The notes under the pieces are model-generated. The model worked only from the letters and a program-made list of their open reading frames with translations, did not search any database and was not told where the DNA came from. Shown one piece after another: positions 23,432 through 30,838 of a DNA stretch of 64,000 bases (positions are counted from its first letter, which is position 1; every line of letters starts with the position of its first letter). The stretch is from Amycolatopsis sp. 195334CR. Its GTDB lineage: Bacteria > Actinomycetota > Actinomycetes > Mycobacteriales > Pseudonocardiaceae. Location of the stretch: contig NZ_JAFJMJ010000004.1 of assembly GCF_017309385.1 (NCBI RefSeq), positions 310,001-374,000 on the forward strand, written 5' to 3'. The position numbers were made by a program, and so were the translations under genes.

Positions 23432-24337
23432 TCAGGGAAGAAGGATGACTTTGCCGTGGGTGTGGCCCGTGGCGACGAGGCGATGGGCGTCCGCGGCCTC
23501 GTCGAGCGGGAAGCTCCGGCCGATGCGTGCGGTCCACGCACCGGCGGCGATCAGGTTCAGGGCTTCCTGGACCGGGCCGCGGTCGCGGTTCCCGCTGCCT
23601 CCCGGGCTGAATGCGACGCCGTATCGTGCGGCATCGCGGTCGGCGAGCGTCACGATCCGGTCCGGGCCGCCGAGAAGATCGACGAGGCCGGGCAGGAGTC
23701 CCTTGCCGACGGTGTCGAGCGCGGCATCGATACCGTCGGGAGCGGCGGCGCGGATGCGGTCGACCAGGCCCGGGCCGTGGGCGACGGGGATCGCACCGAG
23801 ACTCTTGACGAAGTCGGCGTTGGCAGTCCCGGCGACGCCGATCACCGTCACACCGCGCTGTCGCGCGAACTGCACGGCGGCGCCGCCCAGAGCGCCGCTC
23901 GCGCCGGCGACCACGAGCGTGTCACCCGGGCGAAGGTTCAGAAGCCCGAGCGCCCTCGCCGCGTTGTCGGCGCCGATGACAGTAGCCGCGGCCTCCTCGA
24001 AGGAAACGCCGTCGGGGATCGTCGCGAAGTTGCTGCTGACCGTGTACTCGGCGTAGGAGCCCTGGGTGGCGGAGTCCGGCCACCCGGCGACGCGGTCACC
24101 GACCACGCCCTCGTCGACGCCCGGGCCAACCGCCTCGACGACGCCGGCGAACTCGAATCCGATGATGGCGGGAGCACGCAGGCCGAACGCTCCGGCGCGT
24201 GCCTGGATCTCCGCCGGGTTCACCCCGGCGGCGTGCACCCGCGCCAGTACCTGACCCGGACCCGGCACCGGTCGCGGAGCCTCCGTGACCCGCAACACGG
24301 AGGGCTCGCCGAACGAGGTGATGACGGCGGCTTTCAT
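23432..24337 (-). CDS. medium-chain NADP-dependent oxidoreductase (quinone reductase-like)
   Basis: From ATG 24337 (ribosome site AGGAGAAGGA) this gives 301 residues. The GroES-like N-terminal half contains VLARVHAAGVNPAEIQARAG and GFEFAGVVEAVGPGV. The nucleotide-binding part contains GDTLVVAGASGALGGAAVQF and ends HTHGKVILLP. No structural or catalytic zinc Cys set is present, which fits zeta-crystallin/QOR-type enzymes. It is the first gene of a unit with the hydrolase and Gfo/Idh/MocA genes. An inverted repeat at 24405-24436 upstream is a candidate operator. Confidence 0.85.
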   Translation of the reverse strand: MKAAVITSFGEPSVLRVTEAPRPVPGPGQVLARVHAAGVNPAEIQARAGAFGLRAPAIIGFEFAGVVEAVGPGVDEGVVGDRVAGWPDSATQGSYAEYTVSSNFATIPDGVSFEEAAATVIGADNAARALGLLNLRPGDTLVVAGASGALGGAAVQFARQRGVTVIGVAGTANADFVKSLGAIPVAHGPGLVDRIRAAAPDGIDAALDTVGKGLLPGLVDLLGGPDRIVTLADRDAARYGVAFSPGGSGNRDRGPVQEALNLIAAGAWTARIGRSFPLDEAADAHRLVATGHTHGKVILLP

Positions 24338-24404
24338 GATGATCCTTCTCCTATCGAGCCGGCGGCACTCCGCTGCGGCGAGGTCACGTCCGGAGGCCCA
24401 GTGC

Positions 24405-24436
24405 GTTACTTCGGGACTGATCAGTACATAAGTAAC
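24405..24436. promoter_or_regulatory. dyad upstream of the medium-chain reductase
   Basis: GTTACTT (24405-24411) and AAGTAAC (24430-24436) are inverted and 18 nt apart, about 70 bp upstream of the start at 24337. GTAC boxes lie inside and beside the second arm. A regulator site is plausible; the nearby TetR (24729) is one candidate. Confidence 0.4.
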
Positions 24437-24500
24437 GTACACAGGCGGAGATCTATTCGCAAGCTCTCAACCGCGCGGGCGGGCGTCACGGCCCGGGGCG

Positions 24501-24620
24501 TCAGGCCTGGGTGTTCGCGCCGTCCTCGGCCCGCGCGAGCTCGATCGCCCGCGTCATGACATCGCGCTGCGCGGGGTTGTACAGCGCGCTCATCGCCTCG
24601 GCCGGAGCAGCCTGTGCGGC
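24501..24620 (-). pseudogene. unidentified C-terminal ORF fragment
   Basis: A minus-strand frame ending in TGA at 24501-24503 has good codon bias (ALYNPAQRDVMTRAIELARA then EDGANTQA) but no full-length gene around it. I cannot name the family. It may be a tail left by the rearrangement that also truncated the adjacent SDR. Confidence 0.3.
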
Positions 24621-24719
24621 GTCGAACTCCCCGCCCGCCTCATCACCGGAGCTGTGCTCACCATCGACGGCGGCTTGAACGCCTGCCCCTTCGCGCTATC
24701 TGGACTGCCCGATCCGTAA
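24612..24719 (+). pseudogene. C-terminal remnant of a short-chain dehydrogenase
   Basis: The frame reads LITGAVLTIDGGLNA and ends at TAA 24717-24719; ITGxxLxIDGGxxA is the standard C-terminus of SDR/3-oxoacyl-reductase-like proteins. The preceding 200-plus residues of such an enzyme are absent, so this is a truncated remnant just upstream of the TetR gene. Confidence 0.6.
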
Positions 24720-24728
24720 GGGGGCATA

Positions 24729-25349
24729 ATGACTGCCATGCCCGTATCGCAGACCACGATGGGGCGGCCCCGCGGGTTCGACCCCGACCACGCCCTCGAA
24801 CAAGCCATGAGAGTGTTCTGGGCCAAAGGATACGAAGGGGCGAGCCTGACGGACCTGACCGACGCGATGGGCATCACCCGCAGCAGCATGTATGCGGCGT
24901 TCGGGAACAAGGACGAGCTGTTCCGCCGAGTGGTCGAGCTGTACACCGAAGGCCCAGCCTCCTACGGAACCCGTGCACTGTCCGAGCCGACCGCACGCGA
25001 AGTCGCCGAGTCCATTCTTCGCGGCGCGGCCGCTGCCAGCACGAGTCGCGAGGCACCCCACGGATGCCTTGGCGTCCAGGCCGCGCTGTCCGCCGGCGAC
25101 AACGGGCTCACTGCCCAGAAGGTCCTCGTCGACTGGCGCCAGGATGCCGCTGCGCGCCTTGAGTCCCGATTTCTGCGTGCGCGGTCCGAGGGTGATCTGC
25201 CGGAGACCGAGGATCCGCGCACGCTGGCGACCTTCATCACGACGGTCGCGTACGGCATCGCCGTTCAAGCGGCGACGGGCAAGAGCGAGGCGGAACTGCG
25301 CCGGGTCGCTGATGTGGCGATGAACGCGGTGTCCTGGTCCCACGACTGA
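24729..25349 (+). CDS. TetR/AcrR family transcriptional regulator
   Basis: Up to 206 residues. The HTH region reads GRPRGFDPDHALEQAMRVFW, AKGYEGASLTDLTDAMGITR, SSMYAAFGNKDELF. The C-terminal domain (HGCLGVQAALSAG, TFITTVAYGIAVQAATGKS) matches the subgroup with a CLG(V/L) motif, often linked to SDR or reductase genes. The SDR tail directly upstream suggests it once regulated that gene. Starts at 24729, 24738 and 24759 are all possible; the last is just before GRPRGF. Divergent control of the medium-chain reductase unit is possible. Confidence 0.82.
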   Translation: MTAMPVSQTTMGRPRGFDPDHALEQAMRVFWAKGYEGASLTDLTDAMGITRSSMYAAFGNKDELFRRVVELYTEGPASYGTRALSEPTAREVAESILRGAAAASTSREAPHGCLGVQAALSAGDNGLTAQKVLVDWRQDAAARLESRFLRARSEGDLPETEDPRTLATFITTVAYGIAVQAATGKSEAELRRVADVAMNAVSWSHD

Positions 25350-25389
25350 GACAGCGAACTCCGCGATCGTCTTCATCGATGCCTCAAGG

Positions 25390-25725
25390 GATGTCACGTA
25401 ACTCGGGGATCTATCCCGTGATCGGCTCTGGTGCACTTCCGGGGTGGTCAACCGAGGAGGATGCGGTGGCGCAGGAGAGAGCGATGCCGGCTCTTCCGTA
25501 CATCTGCCGCTTGAGCAGCTTCGTCTTGGTGTTGACGCCTTCGGTGCGTCCGTTGTGGTGGGCGAGGGTGATCGCGGCGGTGGTGGCGTCGATGTCCTGG
25601 TCGATGCCTCGGGCAAAGGAGTGCACGTGAGGGAGATCGGCCTTGCGTGCGGCGCTGGTCCTTTCCGCTAACCGGGCCGGGTTGTCCTGGGGCTGTCCCG
25701 TGGCCGGTGTTTCGGCGTTGTTGAT
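25390..25725 (-). pseudogene. ISL3-family transposase, truncated and frameshifted
   Basis: A minus-strand frame carries the ISL3 transposase C-terminus: VHSFARGIDQDIDATTAAIT, HHNGRTEGVNTKTKLLKRQM then YGRAG. Just after this an extra CT (GCTCTCTCC) shifts the frame away from the expected LLRHRILLG, which resumes in the neighbouring frame. The upstream two thirds are missing. The possible IS end GGCTCTGGTGCACTTCC starts at 25424. Confidence 0.7.
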
Positions 25726-25900
25726 CAGTAGGTTTCGGATCCCGGCCAGCGGCCACCGAACGTGATAGCGAACGCGTTGAGCACTGGCTTCCAGCGCATC
25801 GTCCATCGGGCGCGGCCTGTCCTGGTCGGGTCCAGGCTGCGGGTCACAAGATACCGGCACACGATATCGATGGCTGCCGAGGGTGCGGCCCGGTTGACGG
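25725..25900 (-). pseudogene. IS256-family transposase C-terminal fragment
   Basis: A minus-strand frame ending at 25725 reads CRYLVTRSLDPTRTGRARWT and then MRWKPVLNAFAITFGGRWP, the characteristic end of Mutator/IS256-type transposases. Nothing upstream continues the protein. It abuts the ISL3 remnant. Confidence 0.6.
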
Positions 25901-25929
25901 CGGTTGGTTCTGCCGTTGTCGCCGCCACT

Positions 25930-26400
25930 GCCCGCGGGCGGGAGGCCGGCGAGGGGGTTCGGGGTGAAGGTTGAGAAGTCGATCCTGGCGGACGTGGCGT
26001 TCATCGATCCCGACAGGGGCCGCGGACCGGTGGTGGCGGCACCCACTCGAGCCGAAGATCGCGGCTGCGGTTCGCCGTCTCGGTCTCCTGCGGGAGGGTT
26101 GGCCGAACCGAAGCCGCCGCCAGGTGGTCCAGAACCGTCCTTTTAGGACGCGTCTCGGACATTACTGGGACATCGAAGGTCAGGGCGCGATGCAGCCAAG
26201 CGGGCTCTGACCAGGCATGACGAGATCGACCTCGGGCGACGGGTCGCGAGCTTGACGAGCGGCTTTCGAACGGTCTGGAAGAGTGGGGTCGTTGAAGTGT
26301 CCGGGGTGGCTGGGCCGCCGCGGCGGCCTGTCGCGGTAGAACACTGTTTAGCCTGCGCGAGCTTGTTGACTTACCGCCATCTGGGTGGAAGTATTCCCGC
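25930..26400. other. gene-free stretch between IS remnants and the sugar operon
   Basis: Open frames here have no recognisable domain and poor codon bias. I see no promoter motif until the LacI-type operators at 26411. Confidence 0.45.
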
Positions 26401-26410
26401 TACCTCACAT

Positions 26411-26424
26411 TGGAAACGTTTCCA
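26411..26424. promoter_or_regulatory. LacI/CcpA-type operator 1
   Basis: TGGAAACGTTTCCA is a perfect 14-bp palindrome with the central CG typical of LacI-family sites. It lies about 75 bp upstream of the first ORF of the transport operon. Confidence 0.85.
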
Positions 26425-26440
26425 GCGGCCCGCACCTGGG

Positions 26441-26458
26441 CTTGGAAACGTTTCCAAG
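26441..26458. promoter_or_regulatory. LacI/CcpA-type operator 2
   Basis: CTTGGAAACGTTTCCAAG is a perfect 18-bp palindrome containing the same core as operator 1. The centres are 32 bp apart, about three helical turns, which permits cooperative binding on one DNA face. No LacI-family gene is in the window, so the regulator is encoded elsewhere. Confidence 0.88.
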
Positions 26459-26486
26459 CCGGAGATCTTCCCGAAGTGGAGTGACG

Positions 26487-26555
26487 ATGACGTCAACCCG
26501 CGCCGCGCCGGGGGCGCAGCGGTCCGGGGACGGGCGCGAAGCAGGGGGTGCCTGA
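26487..26555 (+). CDS. possible 22-residue leader ORF
   Basis: ATG at 26487 follows GTGGAGTG and opens 22 codons ending TGA at 26553-26555, overlapping the ATG of the first permease by one base (TGATG). The product is hydrophilic (MTSTRAAPGAQ...). It may couple translation to the permease; no conserved peptide is recognised. Confidence 0.35.
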   Translation: MTSTRAAPGAQRSGDGREAGGA

Positions 26556-27496
26556 TGGCGACCCCCACGGTGCGACCCCGTCGCCGCAAGGCTGTGGCGT
26601 CCACCCCCATGGTGCGCGCCCGCCGCCGGGAGGCGGCCGCCCTGGTGATGCCGTCGCTGATTCCGATCCTCGTGCTCAGCGTGGCCCCGCTGGTGATCGG
26701 GATAGCGCTGGCGTTCACCGACGCCCGGCTGGTCCGCAACCCCGACTACGCCTTCACCGGGCTCGACAACTTCGGCAAGCTCGTCGGCAACGACCTGTTC
26801 TGGGACTCCCTGCGCATCGGTCTCATCTGGACGGTCGGGGTCACCGTGCTCCAGCTGGCCGCCTCCATGGGACTGGCGCTGCTGCTCAACTCCGGCCTCA
26901 AGCTCGAAGGCCTGACCCGCGTGCTCGCCCTCGTGCCGTGGGCGATGCCGCCGGTCGTCGTGGCGATCATGTGGCAGATGATCTACTCGGCCAACGGCGG
27001 CCCGCTGAACGCCTTCCTCGGCGAGGTCGGCCTGCCCGACGACATCAACTGGCTCGGCGACTTCGCCACCGCGCTGCCCGCGGTGATCGTGGTCGGCGTC
27101 TGGGTGGGCATGCCCCAGACCACGGTGACGCTGCTGGCCGGGCTGCAGCAGATCCCCGCCGAACTGCACGAGGCCGCCGCCGTGGACGGGGCCAGTGCCT
27201 GGCGCCGGTTCACCGCGGTGACCTGGCCGAGCCTGCGCCCGATCGTCACCTCGATCACCTCGCTGAACTTCATCTGGAACTTCAACTCGTTCTCGCTGGT
27301 CTACGTGCTCACCGCGGGCGGCCCCGGCGGCAAGACGATGGTGCCGGTGCTCTTCGTCTACCTCGAAGCCTTCAAGAACCGCGAAATCGGCCAGGCCGCG
27401 GCGATGGGCGTGGTGCTGGTGGTGCTGATCGTCCTCATCCTGGCCGTCTACCTGCGTGCCCAGTTCCGTGACGACCGCGCGGAAGGGGGACGGTGA
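26555..27496 (+). CDS. carbohydrate ABC transporter permease 1
   Basis: This 313-residue membrane protein starts at ATG 26555. A basic cytosolic N-terminus (TVRPRRRKAVAS, VRARRREAA) precedes six predicted segments, beginning VMPSLIPILVLSVAPLVIGI. The ATPase-docking EAA loop is EAAAVDGASAWRRFTAVTWP. It is a MalF/UgpA-type subunit. It overlaps the second permease (TGA within GTGATG). No ATPase is encoded in the operon, so a shared MsiK-like ATPase is probably used, as is usual in actinobacteria. Confidence 0.92.
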   Translation: MATPTVRPRRRKAVASTPMVRARRREAAALVMPSLIPILVLSVAPLVIGIALAFTDARLVRNPDYAFTGLDNFGKLVGNDLFWDSLRIGLIWTVGVTVLQLAASMGLALLLNSGLKLEGLTRVLALVPWAMPPVVVAIMWQMIYSANGGPLNAFLGEVGLPDDINWLGDFATALPAVIVVGVWVGMPQTTVTLLAGLQQIPAELHEAAAVDGASAWRRFTAVTWPSLRPIVTSITSLNFIWNFNSFSLVYVLTAGGPGGKTMVPVLFVYLEAFKNREIGQAAAMGVVLVVLIVLILAVYLRAQFRDDRAEGGR

Positions 27497-28323
27497 TGCG
27501 CGCACTCGTCCGGCCCGCCCAGTACCTGGCGCTGGCCTGCTACATCCTGTTCCTCGGCTTCCCGTTGCTGTGGCTCATTTCGGCCTCGGTGAAGTCTTCG
27601 GGCGAGCTGAACTCGCTGACCGTGAGCCTGCTGCCGGAGCAGTGGCACTGGCAGAACTACCCGGAAGCCCTGGACCGGCAGGGGCTGATCCGTTCCTCGG
27701 GCAACAGCCTGGTGGTGGCGCTGGCTTCCACCGTTCTCGTCATCCTGATCGCGCTGCCCGCGTCGTACGTGCTGGCCCGGCTCAAGGGCAAGGTGCGGAT
27801 GGCGGGCATCGGCTGGATCCTGGTCAGCCAGGTGTTCCCGGTGGTGCTGATCATCCTGCCGCTGTTCCTCATCCTCCGGTCCCTGGGCCTGACCGACAGC
27901 CTGGTCGGGCTCACCCTGGTGCACACCACCTACACCCTGCCGTTCGCGCTCTGGATGCTGCAGGGCTACGTCGCGGCGATCCCGGTGGAACTGGAGGAAG
28001 CCGGGGCGATGGACGGTGCGAGCAGGCTGCGGGTCCTGCGCACCATCGTCTTCCCGCTGCTCGCCCCCGGCGTGGTGGCCACGGCGATGTTCAGCTTCGT
28101 CTCCTCGTGGAACGAGTTCTTCTTCGCGCTGGTCCTGCTGCAGTCGCCGGAGAACTACACGCTGCCGATCACGCTGAACATGTTCATCGGCGGTGAGGGC
28201 AAGGTCTCGCTCGGGCCGCTGGCCGCGGGCGCGGTGCTCGCCGCCATCCCCAGCATCGTCTTCTTCACCCTGCTGCGCCGCCGCCTCACCGGCGGGCTGA
28301 TGGCCGGGGCGGTGAAGGGATGA
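27496..28323 (+). CDS. carbohydrate ABC transporter permease 2
   Basis: This 275-residue MalG/UgpE-type subunit starts at ATG 27496, overlapping the upstream stop. Six membrane segments are visible (YLALACYILFLGFPLLWLIS; LVVALASTVLVILIALPASY; WILVSQVFPVVLIILPLFLI and others). The EAA motif is EEAGAMDGASRLRVLRTIVF. The C-terminus ends LTGGLMAGAVKG, a common end of this subunit. It pairs with permease 1 to form the membrane channel of a sugar importer. Confidence 0.92.
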   Translation: MRALVRPAQYLALACYILFLGFPLLWLISASVKSSGELNSLTVSLLPEQWHWQNYPEALDRQGLIRSSGNSLVVALASTVLVILIALPASYVLARLKGKVRMAGIGWILVSQVFPVVLIILPLFLILRSLGLTDSLVGLTLVHTTYTLPFALWMLQGYVAAIPVELEEAGAMDGASRLRVLRTIVFPLLAPGVVATAMFSFVSSWNEFFFALVLLQSPENYTLPITLNMFIGGEGKVSLGPLAAGAVLAAIPSIVFFTLLRRRLTGGLMAGAVKG

Positions 28324-28352
28324 GCACGTCCACCCCGAGGAAAGGTCGGTCA

Positions 28353-29621
28353 ATGAAGATGCGACGCGCGGCGCTCGCCGCCTGCCTGCTGAGCCTGGTG
28401 CTCACCGCCTGCGGGAGCGGGGAGAGCGGCGACTCCGGCCCGGTCAAGCTGACCTTCCAGTCCCTTTCGGACCAGCCGGGCGCGATCGAGCAGACGCGCA
28501 AGACCGTCGACGAGTGGAACCGCACCCACCCCGACGCGCAGGTGGAGATCGTGCCGGCCGGCTGGGACGGCGTCTACGACAAGCTGGTCACCCAGTTCAA
28601 CGCGGGCAGCGCGCCGGACATCATCCACTACGAGGCCGCGGGCATCGTGCCGTTCGCCAAGGACGGGTACGTGGCCGACCTGACCCCGTACCTGCCCGAG
28701 GCCAAGCGCGCCGACGTGACCAAGGGCGTGCTCGACTCGGTGACGGTGGACGGGCAGGTGGTCGGCTTCCCGACCGAGGTCCAGTCCTATGTGGTCTTCG
28801 CGAACAAGGCGCTGCTGGCCGAGGCCGGGGTGAGCCCGCCGACCGGTCCGACGATGACCTGGGACCAGCTGCGCGAGATCGCCAAGGCGACCACGAAGGA
28901 CGGCAAGTTCGGCCTCGGCTGGGGGTTGTCCAGCCCGACGGCCTCGTTCGTGGCGATGGCGCCCGGCTTCGGCGGCAAGTACTTCGAGGGCACCGGCGAC
29001 GCGATGAACGTCAGCATCGGCGAGGGCGAGATGGCACTGCCGAAGCTGGTCGACGCGATGGCCTACGAGGACAAGTCGATCATGCCGGTGACCCTGACCC
29101 AGTCCGGCACCAAGGCGCTCGCGCCGTTCTACGGCGGCCAGGTGGCGATGACCATCCAGGGTTCCTACCAGGCGGCGAACATCGCCAAGGACGCGCCGGC
29201 CGGGTTCGACTGGGCGGTGCTGCCGCCGCTGGCCGGTCCGGCGGGCCCGGCGCAGGCGAGCAGCGCGCAGACGCTGTCGGTCAACAAGGACTCCGCGCAC
29301 GTCGAGCAGGCCGCCGCCTTCATCGACTTCTTCACCAGCACGGAGAACCTGGCCGCGATCAACGAGGCCGACGGCCTGATCCCGCCGACCACCTCCGCGC
29401 GCGAGGCGCTCGCGGCGAAGGTGGGCACGAAGAACGGCTGGGACGTCATCCTGTCGTCCGGGCAGCACCTGACCTCGGCGCCGTACGTGTTCGCGGACAA
29501 GTACGCGCAGTGGAAGGACACCGTGGCGACGCCGGCGTACCAGCAGTTCCTGGCGCGGAAGATCGACGCGAACGGGCTGGCCGCCCAGCTTCGCGACGGC
29601 TGGCAGAACATCTCCCGGTAG
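28353..29621 (+). CDS. extracellular sugar-binding lipoprotein of the ABC importer
   Basis: From ATG 28353 (ribosome site AGGAAAGG) this gives 422 residues with a lipoprotein signal: basic MKMRRA, hydrophobic core and lipobox LTAC near residue 20. The mature protein is a type-1 extracellular binding protein: QVEIVPAGWDGVYDKLVTQF, APDIIHYEAAGIVPFAKDGY, MTIQGSYQAANI and AAAFIDFFTSTENLAAINEA. An upstream ATG at 28320 overlaps the permease stop but gives a poorer signal peptide. It delivers substrate to the two permeases. Confidence 0.92.
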   Translation: MKMRRAALAACLLSLVLTACGSGESGDSGPVKLTFQSLSDQPGAIEQTRKTVDEWNRTHPDAQVEIVPAGWDGVYDKLVTQFNAGSAPDIIHYEAAGIVPFAKDGYVADLTPYLPEAKRADVTKGVLDSVTVDGQVVGFPTEVQSYVVFANKALLAEAGVSPPTGPTMTWDQLREIAKATTKDGKFGLGWGLSSPTASFVAMAPGFGGKYFEGTGDAMNVSIGEGEMALPKLVDAMAYEDKSIMPVTLTQSGTKALAPFYGGQVAMTIQGSYQAANIAKDAPAGFDWAVLPPLAGPAGPAQASSAQTLSVNKDSAHVEQAAAFIDFFTSTENLAAINEADGLIPPTTSAREALAAKVGTKNGWDVILSSGQHLTSAPYVFADKYAQWKDTVATPAYQQFLARKIDANGLAAQLRDGWQNISR

Positions 29622-29674
29622 TTCGGGGGGCCGGGGGTCGTCCCCCGAGCAGACAGCACGGTAAGGAGATTCGG

Positions 29675-30838
29675 TTGACCTGGCTGGAAGACCGGGCCGT
29701 CGCGGTGATCGCGGGCGCGGCCGTGGGCGACGCGCTCGGCGGGGCCACCGAAGGGTGGACCCCCGAGCAGATCGAGGAACGGCACGGCGGCCGCGTCACC
29801 GGCATCGTCGGGCCCTGGTACCCGAACTGGCGGGACGCGCGGCCGATCGCGCCCTACCACAAGGGCGACGGGCACATCACCGACGACACCCTGATGACGC
29901 GGGCGCTGGTCGAGGTGTACGCGAAGCGCCGCGCCCACCTCGACGCCTACGCCATGGCCGAGGACCTGGTACCGCTGATGATCGGCGAACCGCGGTGGGT
30001 ACCCGAGCTGGAGTCCACCGCGCTGCTGCTGCAACGCGTGTTCCTGGCGGAGAAGTGGATCGTCGCGCGGCTCCACTATGGACACGTCGACCCGCGCGAA
30101 GCGGGCGTGGGCAACGTGGTGAACTGCGGCGCGGCGATGTACGTGGCGCCGGTGGGCCTGGCGAACGCGGGTGATCCGCGGGGTGCCTACGCCGAGGCGA
30201 TCGACCTGACCGGCGCGCACCAGTCGAGCTACGGCCGGGAGGCGGCGGGCGTGGTGGCCGCGATGGTCGCCGCCTCGGTCGCGCCCGGGGCGGGTGTCGG
30301 GGACGTGGCCGAGGCCGCGCTCGACGTGGCGCACGACGGCACGGCGGAGGCGTTGCGCGCGGTCGTGGACACCTTCGGCGCGTGGGAGAAGGCGCCGGCC
30401 ACCGACGACGAGGAGCGCGCGCTCGCTCGGCTGGTGCGGGAAACCGTGGCGCCCTTCGATTCCGTGGGCCCGCGCTACCGGCAGATGTCGATGGACGCCC
30501 GCCGCCCGTCGCGCACCAAGTCCATTGAGGAGCTTCCGGCGGCGCTCGCCTTCGTCCTGGCGCACCGGGGTGATTACCGGGGTGCGGTGCTGGCGTCGGT
30601 GAACTACGGCCGTGACGCCGACTCGATCGCCACCATGGCTGGCGCGGTGTGCGCCGGGCTCGGCGGCTCGGCGGCCGTACCGGGGGAGTGGCTCGACGCG
30701 GTGAGCGAGGCCAGCCGGATGGACATCACCGAGACCGGCCGGTTGATGGCGTCGGCGGCGGCGGACATCCTCCGCGCGGACCGCGAACGGGCGCTCGCCC
30801 GGCTCGCCGCACTGGACGCCGTCGAGGCGGGGACGTGA
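29675..30838 (+). CDS. ADP-ribosylglycohydrolase family protein 1 (canonical metal motif)
   Basis: TTG at 29675, 6 nt after AAGGAG, starts a 387-residue cytosolic protein. The ARH/DraG fold is shown by AVIAGAAVGDALGGATEGWT, the first metal motif GHITDDTLM (Thr69-Asp70-Asp71-Thr72) and the distal GRDADSIATMAGAVCAGLGG near residue 312. Both halves of the dinuclear Mg site are present. Family members hydrolyse N- or O-glycosidic ADP-ribosyl bonds. Placed between a sugar importer and a ribokinase-type kinase, it more likely cleaves an imported ribosyl compound than a protein modification. Confidence 0.9.
   Translation: MTWLEDRAVAVIAGAAVGDALGGATEGWTPEQIEERHGGRVTGIVGPWYPNWRDARPIAPYHKGDGHITDDTLMTRALVEVYAKRRAHLDAYAMAEDLVPLMIGEPRWVPELESTALLLQRVFLAEKWIVARLHYGHVDPREAGVGNVVNCGAAMYVAPVGLANAGDPRGAYAEAIDLTGAHQSSYGREAAGVVAAMVAASVAPGAGVGDVAEAALDVAHDGTAEALRAVVDTFGAWEKAPATDDEERALARLVRETVAPFDSVGPRYRQMSMDARRPSRTKSIEELPAALAFVLAHRGDYRGAVLASVNYGRDADSIATMAGAVCAGLGGSAAVPGEWLDAVSEASRMDITETGRLMASAAADILRADRERALARLAALDAVEAGT

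Noticed and set aside
25930..26250. short plus-strand ORFs upstream of the sugar operon
   Set aside because: Codon bias is poor and no domain, ribosome site or repeat structure could be recognised.
26252..26554. N-terminal extension of permease 1 upstream of 26555
   Set aside because: It would run across both LacI operators and has no coding character. ATG 26555 with GCAGGGGG upstream fits better.
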